A program made the position numbers and the translations under genes. Shown here piece after piece: positions 24,701 through 36,303 of a DNA stretch of 64,000 bases (position 1 is its first letter; each line of letters starts with the position of its first letter). The notes beneath the pieces are model-generated. The model searched no databases and was not told the origin of the DNA. It worked only from the letters and a program-made list of their open reading frames with translations. Source of the DNA: Torymus aiolomorphi (Eukaryota > Arthropoda > Insecta > Hymenoptera > Torymidae); assembly GCA_036365515.1 (NCBI GenBank), contig CM070875.1, forward strand, positions 88,616,128 to 88,680,127, read 5' to 3'.

Positions 24701-27209
24701 AAACTCGTGTGAATTAATACAAGAAATAATTTTGAATTCTTTTGAAAAAGATTTTTAGAATAAAATTTTTTAAAACAAAATAGCAAAAAAAATAATTACA
24801 CGAATTAATTCTGAAAGGACTTTGAAAAGAATTTTTGAAAGAATACATAAAATAATTTCGAAATTATTGCAAGTATTCTTTCATGCAATAATTCAGAAAT
24901 AATTTTAGAAAAATACAAATTAATCATTCACAAAAATAATTCAGTATCTATTCAAAAATCTTACATGAATTATTTGATGAAATCTTCTGGAAAACTCGTG
25001 TGAATTAATACAAGAAATAATTTTGAATTGTTTTGAAAAAGATTTTTAGAATAAAATTTTTTAAAACAAAATAGCAAAAAAAATAATTACACGAATTAAT
25101 TCTGAAAGGACTTTGAAAAGATTTTTTGAAAGAATACATAAAATAATTTCGAAATTATTGCAAGTATTCTTTAATGCAATAATTCAGAAATAATTTCAGA
25201 AAGATACAAATTAATCATTCACAAAAATAATTCAGTATCTGTTCAAAAATCTTACATGAATTATTTCATGAAATCTTCTGGGAAACTCGTCTGAATTAAT
25301 ACAAGAAATAATTTTGAATTCTTTTGAAAAAGATTTTTAAAATAAAATTTTTTAAAACAAAATAGCAAAAAAAATAATTACACGAATTAATTCTGAAAGG
25401 ACTTTGAAAAGATTTTTTGAAAGAATACATAAAATAATTTCGAAATTATTGCAAGTATTCTTTCATGCAATAATTTAGAAATAATTTCAGAAAGTTACAA
25501 ATTAATCATTCACAAAAATAATTCAATATCTATTCAAAAATCTTACATGAATTATTTCATGAAATCTTCTGGGAAACTCGTGTGAATTAATACAAGAAAT
25601 AATTTTGAATTCTTTTGAAAAAGATTTTTAGAATAAAATTTTTTAAAACAAAATAGCAAAAAAAAATAATTACACGAATTAATTCTGAAAGGACTTTGAA
25701 AAGATTTTTAGAATAAAATTTTTTAAAACAAAATAGCAAAAAAATAATTACACGAATTAATTCTGAAAGGACTTTGAAAAGATTTTTTGAAAGAATACAT
25801 AAAATAATTTCGAAATTATTGCAAGTATTCTTTCATGCAATAATTCAGAAATAATTTTAGAAAGATACAAATTAATCATTCACAAAAATAATTCAGTATC
25901 TATTCAAAAATCTTACATGAATTATTTGATGAAATCTTCTGGAAAACTCGTGTGAATTAATACAAGAAATAATTTTGAATTCTTTTGAAAAAGATTTTTA
26001 AAATAAAATTGTTTAAAACAAAATAGCAAAAAAAATAATTACACGAATTAATACTGAAAGGACTTTGAAAAGATTTTTTGAAAGAATACATAAAATAATT
26101 TCGAAATTATTGCAAGTATTCATTCATGCAATAATTCAGAAATAATTTCAGAAAGATACAAATTAATCATTCACAAAAATAATTCAATATCTATTCAAAA
26201 ATCTTACATGAATTATTTCGTGAAATCTTCTGGGAAACTCGTGTGAATTAATACAAGAAATAATTTTGAATTGTTTTAAAAAAGATTTTTAGAATAAAAT
26301 TTTTTAAAACAAAATAGCAAAAAAAAATAATTACACGAATTAATTCTGAAAGGACTTTGAAAAGATTTTTAGTATAAAATTTTTTTAAACAAAATAGCAA
26401 AAAAAAATAATTACACGAATTAATTCTGAAAGGACTTTGAAAAGATTTTTGAAAGAATACATAAAATAATTTCGAAATTATTGCAAGTATTCTTTCATGC
26501 AATAATTCAGAAATAATTTCAGAAAGATACAAATTAATCATTCACAAAAATAATTCAGTATCTATTCAAAAATCTTACATGAATTATTTCATGAAATCTT
26601 CTGGGAAACTCGTGTGAATTAATACAAGAAATAATTTTGAATTCTTTTGAAAAAGATTTTTAGAATAAAATTTTTTAAAACAAAATAGCAAAAAAAATAA
26701 TTACACGAATTAATTCTGAAAGGACTTTGAAAAGATTTTTTGAAAGAATACATAAAATAATTTCGAAATTATTGCAAGTATTCTTTCATGCAATAATTCA
26801 GAAATAATTTTAGAAAGATACAAATTAATCATTCACAAAAATAATTCAGTATCTATTCAAAAATCTTACATGAATTATTTGATGAAATCTTCTGGAAAAC
26901 TCGTGCGAATTAATACAAGAAATAATTTTGAATTCTTTTGAAAAAGATTTTTAAAATAAAATTTTTTAAAACAAAATAGCAAAAAAAATAATTACACGAA
27001 TTAATTCTGAAAGGACTTTGAAAAGATTTTTTGAAAGAATACATAAAATAATTTCGAAATTATTGCAAGTATTCTTTCATGCAATAATTCAGAAATAATT
27101 TCAGAAAGATACAAATTAATCATTCACAAAAATAATTCAATATCTATTCAAAAATCTTACATGAATTATTTCATGAAATCTTCCGGGAAACTCGTGTGAA
27201 TTAATAGAT
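18731..27209 (+). repeat. ~291-bp satellite array, about 28 units, with higher-order structure
   Basis: TAATTACACG recurs at 18731, 19022, 19313, 19606, 19897 and 20188, and onward at ~291-bp steps. Five short units of ~79 bp start near 20480, 23471, 24424, 25667 and 26328. Each is a unit start fused directly to a unit end through GAAAAGATTTTTAGAATAAA. Unit variants differ at fixed places: CAATATCTATTC or CAGTATCTGTTC, TTTCATG, TTTGATG or TTTCGTG, and CGTGTG, CGTCTG or CGTGCG. They recur in similar order, a higher-order pattern. No ORF of note. Confidence 0.97.
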
Positions 27210-27560
27210 TTTTTTAAAGAAAACATAACAATTCAGCAATCATGTCAAGAATTATATCACGAAATAATTCAGAAATAATTTCAGAATGATAAAAATTAAT
27301 CATTCACAAAGATAATTCAATATCTATTGAAAATAATTTCATGAATTATTTCATGAAATGTTGCGGGAAACTCACGTGAATTAATACAAGAAATAATTTA
27401 GAATTCGTTTGAAAAAGATTGTTACAATAAAATTTTTTAAAACACAATAGCAAAAAAGATATTTACACGAATTCTTCCTGAAAGAACCTTGAAAAGATTT
27501 TTTGAAAGAAAACATAAAATAGTTCAGAAATTATTGCAAGTATTCAACACGAAAAGGGCA
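27210..27560 (+). repeat. Diverged terminal satellite unit
   Basis: Related to the array unit but with many substitutions and a GATTTTTTTAAAGAAAACAT replacement. This decay is typical of the edge of a satellite. Confidence 0.75.
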
Positions 27561-28711
27561 GCGTCCGTATATAAGAGTCATCGTATAATGTATTTATTTT
27601 GTTTTTAATTCGAATTTGTTTCAATCAAATAAGTCCTAATTAATACAATATTTAATAAACAAAATTTACTAAATAAGTATATACTAATTAAACAAAGTTA
27701 ATATTAAAAAATAAAGAAATATTAGAAATAAATATTCTAATTTATTTTGTCAGTCATTTTGCACTATATAATGAAAAAAATGAAATGATTGGATAATGAT
27801 CGGATTTAGTCGTCCATTGTTTTCTACATTCGTATGATCCTATTAAAGAACGTATTAAAATGTGTGGGGGGTATATAATTTTTCGTTTTTGTGAACTAAG
27901 ATAGATTGAAACATTTACTAATTGCGAAAAATATTAATTTGAAAAGTTAATGTAAGTATATAAAAACTTAAAATAAAAGGAAAAAAAACATTTAAAGATG
28001 AATAATATAGGTACTTAAAATAAGCAATATTTTTTATTATTATTCATAATAGTATTCTTTCAGTATGACAATGTTTAGAAGTCCCCTCAAAATCGACAGA
28101 AATATTATTTATACGTCTGCCAAGAGTAAAGAGCCTTTGACTTTAAAAGTTGATTCTAAATTGAAAACACTACAAATAATAATAACGTCGGTAAGGTAGA
28201 GCTCATTCTATTCATCTCTGCATTATATGCAATTATCATTTTTTTATTTTTATCGAATTTCGGGAAAAGAGCTCTTTATTGCCCTTCGTAATGACAAAAA
28301 TACACTATGTGTAAATTTTCAAGTTATTGCTCGTTATAGATTTTACAGGAAACGGGTTGAAAAATTTTCTACCAGTTTTTTTGAAAAATAATGAACAGAA
28401 TTTCTGAAAAATTTATAGGTGTATTATTTATGCAATTACGGAGTGCAGTGAAGAGCTTCATTCATCAAAAGTTGAATCTAAGATCAAAAAAATGTAAAAA
28501 CTCATAACGTCGGTAAGGAAGAGCTCCTTTATACACACACATTTCACATCGACTTAATACAATATTTAATAAACTAAAAGTATTAAATAACTATGAATTA
28601 ATTGATCAAAGTTAATATTAAAAAATAAAGTAATATTAAGAATAAATTTTCTAATGTATCGTATCACTCATATTGCAGTATATAATGAAAAAAATGAAAT
28701 GATCTAACAAG
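27561..28711. repeat. AT-rich segment with a diverged ~915-bp-spaced duplication
   Basis: 27640-27790 and 28555-28705 are related (both carry AAAGTTAATATTAAAAAATA and ATAATGAAAAAAATGAAATG). 28080-28215 and 28395-28530 are a second related pair sharing ATAACGTCGGTAAGG and AGAGCTC. No coding frame of note. Confidence 0.6.
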
Positions 28712-28784
28712 CGAGCGATAGCGTAATGGATAGCGTATTTGCGTAGTACCCAAGCGACCCGGGTTCGAATCTCCATCATGTAAA
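28712..28784 (+). pseudogene. tRNA-like sequence (degenerate tRNA or SINE head)
   Basis: TAGCGTAATGG (28719-28729) fits a tRNA A box and GGTTCGAATCT (28762-28772) fits a B box, 43 bases apart as in a tRNA. The acceptor arms do not pair and the T-arm is only partly paired, so it is not a working tRNA. The A-box phrase resembles an arginine-type tRNA. No SINE body was recognised, and a T5 run follows at about 28791. Confidence 0.6.
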
Positions 28785-30067
28785 AAATTTTTCTGCGTTT
28801 TTTTCTGCGATAAAATAGTGTAAAATTATTAACAATGTAAATATATGTAAAAATAGTTAGAATATTATGTAAATAATATTCTAAATTATAAAAATGTACC
28901 TTCAAATACGGGATTATATATACCCTTCGAAATTTATTGTTAGTAATATTTACTAAATATTTTCTAATTAATTCACAATATTTATTCCTGAATCCTTCCA
29001 AAAATCTTTCATTGAAAGGATTCTGCAATAATACATGATTTTATAACCATCGAAATTTTTTGTTAGTAATATTTCCATTATATTTTCGAATTAATTCACA
29101 AAATTAATTCCTGAATCCTTTCAGACATCCTTCATTGGAAGGATTCTGTAATAATACGGGATTTATCCTCTTCAAATTTCTTGTTAGTAATATTTCCATA
29201 ATATTTTCTAATTAATTCACAATATTAATTCCTGAATCCTTTCATACATCTTTCATTGAAAGGATTCAGGAATTAATTTTGTGAATTAATTCGAAAATAT
29301 TATGGAAATATTACTAAAAAGAAATTTCAAAGAGTATAAATAACGTATTATTGCAGAATCCTTCCAATGAAAGATGCCTGAAAGGATTCAGGAATTAATT
29401 TTGTGAATTAATTCGAAAATATTATGGAAATATTACTAAAAAGAAATTTCGAACAGTATAAATCACGTATTATTACAGAATCCTTTCAATGAAAGATGTC
29501 TGAAAGGATTCAGGAATTAATTCACAAATTAATTCCTGAATCCTTTGAGACAACTTTCATTGGAAGGATTCTGTAATAATACGGGATTTATCCGTCTTCC
29601 AAATTTCTTGTTAGTAATATTTTGATAATATTTTCGAATTAATTCACAAAATTAATTCCTGAATCCTTTCAGACATCTTTCATTGAAAGGATTCTGCAAT
29701 AATATGTGATATTAATTCTGAAAGGATTCTGAAAGATTCTTTCAGAAATCATTCAGTGAAAGGATTCTGTAATGATGCTATGTCCGGGGTATTTTCCTTT
29801 CAGAATTATTTCAGGAAATAATTTTGAAATATCTTTTAGTAACCTTTTGGTAATAATCCATGAATCCTTTCAGAAATCTTCTATTGAATAAATTTTGCAA
29901 TTATATTATAAATTATTTTTGAATTATTCCATTGAATTAATTCTGAAAGGAAAATACCCCGGACATAGCATTATTACAGAATCCTTTCACTGAATGATTT
30001 CTGAAAGAATAAAATTATTTCATGCATTCTTTCAGAATCCTTTCAGAATTAATACATGCTGTGTGGG
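28785..30067. repeat. Inverted word array around GAATTAATTC..TGAATCCTTTCA
   Basis: Phrases such as GAATTAATTCCTGAATCC, CTTTCATTGAAAGGATTC and TTGTTAGTAATATT repeat in both directions from about 28920 to 29760, forming nested palindromes. A pair of facing ends (ATGCTATGTCCGGGG at 29775-29789 and its reverse complement at 29957-29971) sits inside. The right terminus shares ATTAATTCTGAAAGGA with the satellite unit. Confidence 0.75.
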
Positions 30068-31427
30068 CATAGCTATATATGCTGGAAATAGTGTTTAAAG
30101 AGAATTAATTAGGTTCAACTTAAGATTATTAGTCAATCAGCTTGACCAATGCGTTAAGCTTGTTTTACTTCCATTACTTAATAAGATTGAAATTTTTATT
30201 CTATTAAACTCCAAATTACTAACTTCACTATAAAGTAGAAATGGTTTCTTTAATTACTTTGCTTTAAAAACTATATATGGCTATGAAAGAAGCATGACTA
30301 AAGACAGAAAAATTTTGTTAGAAGTAATTCAACAATTTAAAGTGTAATCAACCAATTCATTGTACGTATATTGCCTATATCCTTGCTATTAAATGTCTAT
30401 AATAAATTACTTATTAAGTTAATTTTGCTGCATGGTTTCAGGATACATCTCAAACTAGATAATCCAATTACGTATTTGAGTAATTTACAAGATTAAATAG
30501 ATTGATCTTTAATTTGTAAAATTTTATAAAGCATGATCTTAATAAGAAAATAATGTTATTGAAAATCCATTTTGTAATAAGTACTTACTAGTCTCTATAT
30601 TCGAATATACGTATTACCAAACCGACGGTGACCTACTTAGAATGTACATCTTTATTTAATATTTTTATACTCATAATAATAGATTAATTATTGAATTTAA
30701 TTTTAAGAAGACATGAAAAATATGAATAGAGTGTATGTAGCAGTATGTGCCGCTTGCATCCAATATTCTGGAAAATAAATATGAATAAAATAATAAGCCA
30801 ACTAAATACTGTTGGAAATAGATGTTTGAAATACTTTTAATATATATTTTGACAAAATTCAGTGACACGATACATAACATATGGAATTTATGAATAATAT
30901 TAGCTTCTTAAATCCACTAATCTGTCAAAAATACCAATTTTTGATATTTTTTTATATTTAAAAGCATGTCACTTTTTTCAATTAGGTGCAACAGTCTAAG
31001 TCGAAGGCGCGTTTTAAAGTTTGTTAAATAACAAAATAAAATATCCTTTGTCGAACAAAAAATATTGTGTCGCACACTTTTTTTTGTAATATGAAGGTAT
31101 ATTATGAATGAATCAAGAAGATACTTTAAAAATAGGTCACAACAAAAATACTGGCATATTCTACAGAGAAAATGCAAACTTTTTTCCAATCAATATGCTA
31201 TACAAAATATTTCAAATATTTAGCCAAAAAAATCATGAAAATTGCCATTTAGTGAAAAAAATCAAAATTTCTAAATTTTGAGGTTAGAATAACTCTTTAA
31301 CATTTGCATATATCGCACTAAAATTTTGTTTCTGTTTTTTTTCATTTTTTTGAACAAATTTAACTAGGTTACAGAGGATTTCAAATTTTGAGCTGCTCAC
31401 TTCCCATGAAATATCCCATATATATAT

Positions 31428-32367
31428 TGTAACGCTCTGCCGGGGATCAAGGCAGAGGTTCGCGGGTAATTCTCAAATACAACAGATAAACAACCAAGTA
31501 AAACTCTAGGTAGTTTATTAATATCAATCTCATGTACAGTACAATGGTATGGGCGCCAGGTGCACGCGTCAATTGCACCGCTCATAAGCCTTCGCCTAGC
31601 TTCAGCCTGGAGCAGTAAAACCCTACTCTAAGCTGCAACTACAGCACGTGCTGTAGCTGGCGCGAATTCGGATTCTCGTGGCTCCCGCTTCGGACGCGGA
31701 CACACACGCACTTGGAAACCGGGGACGGGAATATAAAAAGGGCAAACCTTGGCCAGGACACTGCTGCTGCTGCTTCCTCTCGCTCTCTCGTTCTCTCTCT
31801 CGCTCTTCCTAGGGCGCTGCCTCTCCAGACGGTGGCGAGGGTCGGCAGGGCGTACTGGCACGCACACAACTTCGGCAGCGAAATACTATCGCGAGCACGC
31901 AGCACGGCGGTAGGCGACAGAATGGATAAAATGCCGGCCGGTGCGCTCACGCTGCTCTCTCCGCCGTCCCCTCGTTCGTCTATCGGCCGTCGTCTTCACT
32001 GCGGCGCGCGTGAGCGGTCCGTATACGGCCGATGCTCGCACGCGCCGTCCGGCGGATGGCCGATAAAGCGCTGAGCCACTGCGTCTCTCGTTCTCTCCTT
32101 CTCTCGGCTGTCGTCTGCTCCTGTCAGCCGCATGGGTGAGCGAGCTCACTCATGCTCCAGCTACAGCTTGTCCTCGCTGTAGCTGCTGCTGGTTCCTCCG
32201 AATCCTGGCCTAGTGGATACGGGAGGGGAGGGACTAGTGCGCGGAGAAGGCAGCGGGGAGGGACGGGCGCGCGCATGTGTGTGCTCGGGTGTCGAGGCGT
32301 AGCTCGCCGTGGCCGCCGTGCACATCTCTTCCTGCCTTTTATGTGGCATGCAATTTGCCATGTCACA
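31428..32367 (-). repeat. LTR of a minus-strand retrotransposon
   Basis: On the minus strand it runs TGTGACATGG to GCGTTACA (940 bp). A TATA-like CATAAAAGG lies at 32335-32343 and an AATAAA signal at 31514-31519, in the right order for a minus-oriented LTR. A purine run (AGGAGGGGGGAGT on the minus strand, 32368-32380) abuts its start, as a polypurine tract should. This makes it a 3' LTR. Partner LTR not found. CpG-rich. Confidence 0.7.
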
Positions 32368-32874
32368 ACTCCCCCCTCCTAAACTCGAAGTAGTCGGTGG
32401 ACTATCTTCGCACATTTTACTGTTCTAACCTTTCCTGAATTACCATGCCTAACTATCGCTCGTTCGCTCCAGCTAGTCTTCTTGAAGCTAATCGGTATTA
32501 GCTACAGCGGTGTGAGTATAGTTGTTTGTGTCCCTTAGCTTCTTCTTCTGCAGCTTGGCTCAAGTGTGAATCTGTGTGAGAGTAACCGGTGAGTGTGTGA
32601 CCTAACTATAGCAACCTGGCGCCGATAATTCGGAACATTCCTCCGTTTACTCGAATACCGAACGACATCGCGACTTTCACACAGCACTCTAACATTTCCG
32701 CTCACTCATGACTTTAAACAATAATAACAAAAAATGGAAAACTGCTGTAGCAGCATCTTACCTGGCCGATTCCTTTGACTACAGCTCGTTTGAGCGGCGT
32801 TCTGGCAACGTATCAAACATGCTGATTCTCGCGAATAAAAAACCGCTGCCAATACATTGGCACTTAGCTTCCTC
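32368..32874 (-). other. Probable 3' internal region of the same LTR element
   Basis: Starts with the polypurine tract. The remainder is non-coding, with mixed composition unlike the AT-rich flank. It ends at AGCTTCCTC (32866-32874), repeated at 35117-35125 next to the gypsy-type pol, so the two may once have been contiguous. Confidence 0.45.
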
Positions 32875-34876
32875 AAAATAATGTATTTATTCATTTTTAT
32901 TTTAATTTATCACAATAATTAATTGTATCGTACCCAATTTTCTTTATGAATATTCGTAATAAATTAATATATATTTTTCGAAAATTCATTCTTGTTACAC
33001 TTTTTCTTGTGCGACAACCCGATATTTTTATAAATCAATTTTTTCAAAATATTATCATATGTTCAATTAGTTTTATTTTAAACCTCAAATATCTTTCGTC
33101 GTAATAGTTCAATTTTATTGGACAACGAATTCAGTTTGAAGATATAAAAAAAATATATCTCTCCCAAATTTTAGGACTATTGGTTGATTTTCTTAATATT
33201 GTTATCGCGTGCACCTTCAACTTTGGGTCATATTTTAAATCCATAATATTTTGAAAACTTAAAAATAAATTCGAACAAATTACCAAACTCTGTATTACAT
33301 ATATTCGTTTATTACATATATGAATGTTTATTATAAAGTCACCAATCAAGTCAATCAGTCAAGAGACTTTCCAAAAAGGTTACAAAAAATACTGGCATAT
33401 TCTGCAAGTAAAATGCAAACTTTTTCCCAATCAATGTTCTATACAAAAAATTTCGCTATTTTGAGTAAAAAATAAAGATAATCTTTTGAAATTTCAACCA
33501 AATATATTCTTCAATGAGTCTAAAAAGATTCAAACTTGATCGCGCTGTAAATTACCCTCAATAAAAAACAAAAGCAAGTGAACAACACATAGCACGTGTT
33601 ATTTCCATTTTCTAGTATAGATATATCCAAAAAATTACGAATTGAAAAGAAAGCTAAATCAGTTTTAACCTCGAATATCTCTGAAATTCATAAACGAATT
33701 CTTTTACTCTAAAAACGCATATAATAAATAATATACATTCTACATCTCCGCCAAATTAAAAAAAAAATTAAAACAAGTTTTCTCTAGTTATCAGGCGACA
33801 AATAAAATAACTTTGTAAAATAGGAAAATGTTGAATATCAAAAAGTAATCGTACGATCTTGATGAAAATTCACATACATAATATCTATATCACATACAAA
33901 ATTGTCTAGAAATCTGTAGCTGATTCGTAGAACCGTTCTAGAGAAATTACGATTTAAAAAAAAGTTTAAAAAATTTTAACCTCAAATACCTCTGAAATTT
34001 ATGGACCAATTATTTTGCCCAAAGAACTCGACCAAGAGCTATCCAAAATCTACCTCCACAAGGAATTTTGAAGAAATTACGACTATTTTCCCTCCGAAAT
34101 CGTTGGACATACAAATCTAATTTTTTTCATTTTTCATGTTTTACGTTTTTGTTAATAACCAAAGAACCATGGAAGCTAGAATTTTTTTTTTTTGAGAAAA
34201 TATAGGTATTTTAATTCTCTTTTAAATGCTACCTATCCCATTCTGATGGATACAGCCGTTCTCGAGAAATTATGATTCGAAAAAGAGGTTACAAAAATTT
34301 TAACCTCAAAAATCTCTGAAAATTATGAACCAATCATCTATCCCAAAGAAAGGTGCAGGTGGCAACCAAAAATCTACCTCTACAAGGAATTTTGAAGCGA
34401 TTAACACAATTTTACTCCCGTAAATTGTCGCCACCTAAAACACGTTTTTTCATTTTTTCATTTTTTTCTTAAAAACTAACCAATAGAATGGATTCAATTT
34501 TATACATATTATAGCTATTCATAATCTCCATTATCATGATTTTTCTCAAAAAAATTGACCATTTAGTTTGGGAGTTATAAGCATTTAAAAAAACACGTTT
34601 TTGTTAATAACAAAATAACCGTGATAGCTAGAGAATTTTTTTTTTTAAATATAGGTTTTTTTATTCTCTTTCGAACGCTAACCATCCGATTATAAAATTT
34701 AAATCCAATCATTAAAAAAAATCAAAAATAAATTTTTCGAAAATGAAAAATTTGACATAAAACAAAAACAAATCAGTTAGTCGTACAAAATTATTTTTTT
34801 CCCGAATTCGGAATAAAAAAACAAAAAATGAGACCCGTCCGGTTAAAATCGACCACGTAGATCCGAAAATAAAGCG

Positions 34877-34952
<76 letters not shown>

Positions 34953-35116
34953 ACACACACACACAGACACACACACACACACACACACCACACCACACAC
35001 CACACAAACACACACATCCATACAGACATTTTGTAAAATCATGTGACACAAACTTCTAACACCTTTATTCATGTTTCTAGAGCAATTAAAAGAAAATTAA
35101 AATTTTACTATTACAA
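32875..35116. repeat. AT-rich block with internal tandem duplications
   Basis: Flanked by the 9-bp direct repeat AGCTTCCTC. Contains a family A-like phrase (AATACTGGCATATTCTGC near 33390) and two related ~325-bp-spaced segments sharing CTACAAGGAATTTTGAAG or CCACAAGGAATTTTGAAG (near 34060 and 34385). Another pair, starting CGTTTTTGTTAATAAC, lies near 34145 and 34600. A (CA)n tract occupies 34877-35010. No gene recognised. Confidence 0.55.
34877..35010. repeat. (CA)n microsatellite
   Basis: About 60 CA units with interruptions near its right end. Cysteine/valine-rich frames here are artefacts. Confidence 0.95.
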
Positions 35117-35192
35117 AGCTTCCTCTATGAGGAAGCAAAACAACTTTAGCCAAACTATTCATTTAAACTGTCCTTATTTATTGCGATTTGCT

Positions 35193-36303
35193 TCAGGTAT
35201 TACGGAAGAGCGCGCTCGCTTTCGCTTGTAGGGAATCAAATAGAGGGGGAGAGGTAAGATAAATGAAACTAAAGGAGCCATGGCTGGACTCAGCGAGGGC
35301 CAGAACACTTGGCGCGTGCGGCAGAAAATCTCTACCGCGGCTACGCAGGAGGGGCCTTCCGTGGTCGTCCTCGACCTCGGCGCATGGCTGGAACCGAGCC
35401 GGCCTCGGTAGGAGTGGATCCAGCCCTGGCAGGAACGGGAGCCTTGACGGGAGACCTCGCCCTCGTCCTCGGTCGACCTGGTGCGGCACTTGGACTGGTT
35501 ATCGCACGAGCTGTGCGGCGTGGCCGATGGCCAGGAATGGCATCCGCCTTTCATCCGACGAGTCTATCATTTCCAACAACAGGGTTTTGGGCTACAGGTT
35601 GAGCTTCCAGCTGTTGCGTACCTCTCGGCGGCGTATACCTTTTTAGATCATTGACGAATACTTTCGTCTGCCTCTGCGAGTCAAGATCCTCCACCAAGTA
35701 CACTACTAGAGAGTAGACTTCTACCACCTTAGCCGGTCCAACAAACCTAGGCGCTTGCTTAGCTGCAAATCGGTCCTCTACGGATGATAGCACATGGTTT
35801 CGGCGCCTCACGAGGTCTCCGACTTGGTAGAGGACCTCTCATCTACTTTTGTTGTAATTCCGCGCTTGCCTTGCTACAGCTTTATCCATGGGTCTGCGTA
35901 CCAAATCATGCAAGGCAGACAGTCAGCTGGCTCTTATCTCCTACTTATCCACGTCAGGAGGGGAGGTAGGAAGAAGGTTTTCCAGGTGATTTCGGAGTAA
36001 GGAGGAAGGAACAGGATTGCGCCCCAAATTGAGAAATGTCGGAGAAACCCCTAACGACGAGTGCACAGCACTATTTAACGCGAACCACAATTCGTTTAAG
36101 TGCAAATCCCAATCTCGGTGATCCTCGGCTAAAAAGCTGTTGATCATTGGTCGTAAATTACGGTTGACTCTTTCCACCGGGTTTGCTTGTGCGTGGTAGG
36201 GCGGAATCGTGGATTGTCGAATTCCATATTCATCTAACCTCTCAGTAACCATTCGGTTAGAGAATTCTGTGCCATTATCCATAAGCAAAATCCGAGGGCA
36301 ACC
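35193..36303 (-). pseudogene. pol: Gypsy-type integrase, C-terminal half
   Basis: After an in-frame TGA (36301-36303) the catalytic domain continues with MDNGTEFSNRM and NPVERVNRNL, the second D and the E of the DDE site, then ELWFALNSAVHSSLG. The frame is broken again near 35941. APRFVGPAKVVEVYSLVV (about 35760-35700) resembles the GPY/F module of gypsy integrases. A proline/arginine-rich tail runs on to about 35200. In family members this protein inserts cDNA into the genome. Confidence 0.8.

Larger units (their letters stand above)
18576..30067. mobile_element. 11.5-kb inverted-repeat element carrying a satellite
   Basis: Starts CCCATACAGCATG and ends with the reverse complement of CCCACACAGCATG. 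CA flanks each end (18574-18575 and 30068-30069). The right arm of the host family A element (about 30265-30300) shows the uninterrupted site with a single CA and the phrase CATAGCCATATATAG, matching CATAGCTATATATGC right of the insertion. The content is AT-rich with no recognisable protein gene; most of it is tandem repeat. Confidence 0.7.
17438..31420. mobile_element. Family A element with ~1.15 kb inverted arms, split by a large insertion
   Basis: The left arm 17438-18575 begins GGATATTTCATGGGAAGTGA and is mirrored at about 30261-31420. Without the nested element (18576-30067) it would be ~2.5 kb. Both arms abut (TA)n. Open frames of 60-97 residues in the arms (for example 17948-18193 and 30671-30880) are the same AT-rich sequence read twice and look non-coding. 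No transposase recognised; superfamily unassigned. Confidence 0.75.

Noticed and set aside
26248..26541. 97-residue minus-strand frame in the satellite
   Set aside because: It exists only because of a short unit and small indels; other units do not keep it open.
18731..27209. CRISPR-like array
   Set aside because: The repeats are contiguous 291-bp monomers without unique spacers; this is a satellite in a eukaryotic genome.
28651..29028. 125-residue minus-strand frame
   Set aside because: It reads through the tRNA-like sequence and the palindromic word array; no motif.
31628..32415. Several 80-120-residue frames
   Set aside because: They overlap on both strands of a GC-rich LTR with promoter and poly(A) signals; codon-like openness is due to composition.
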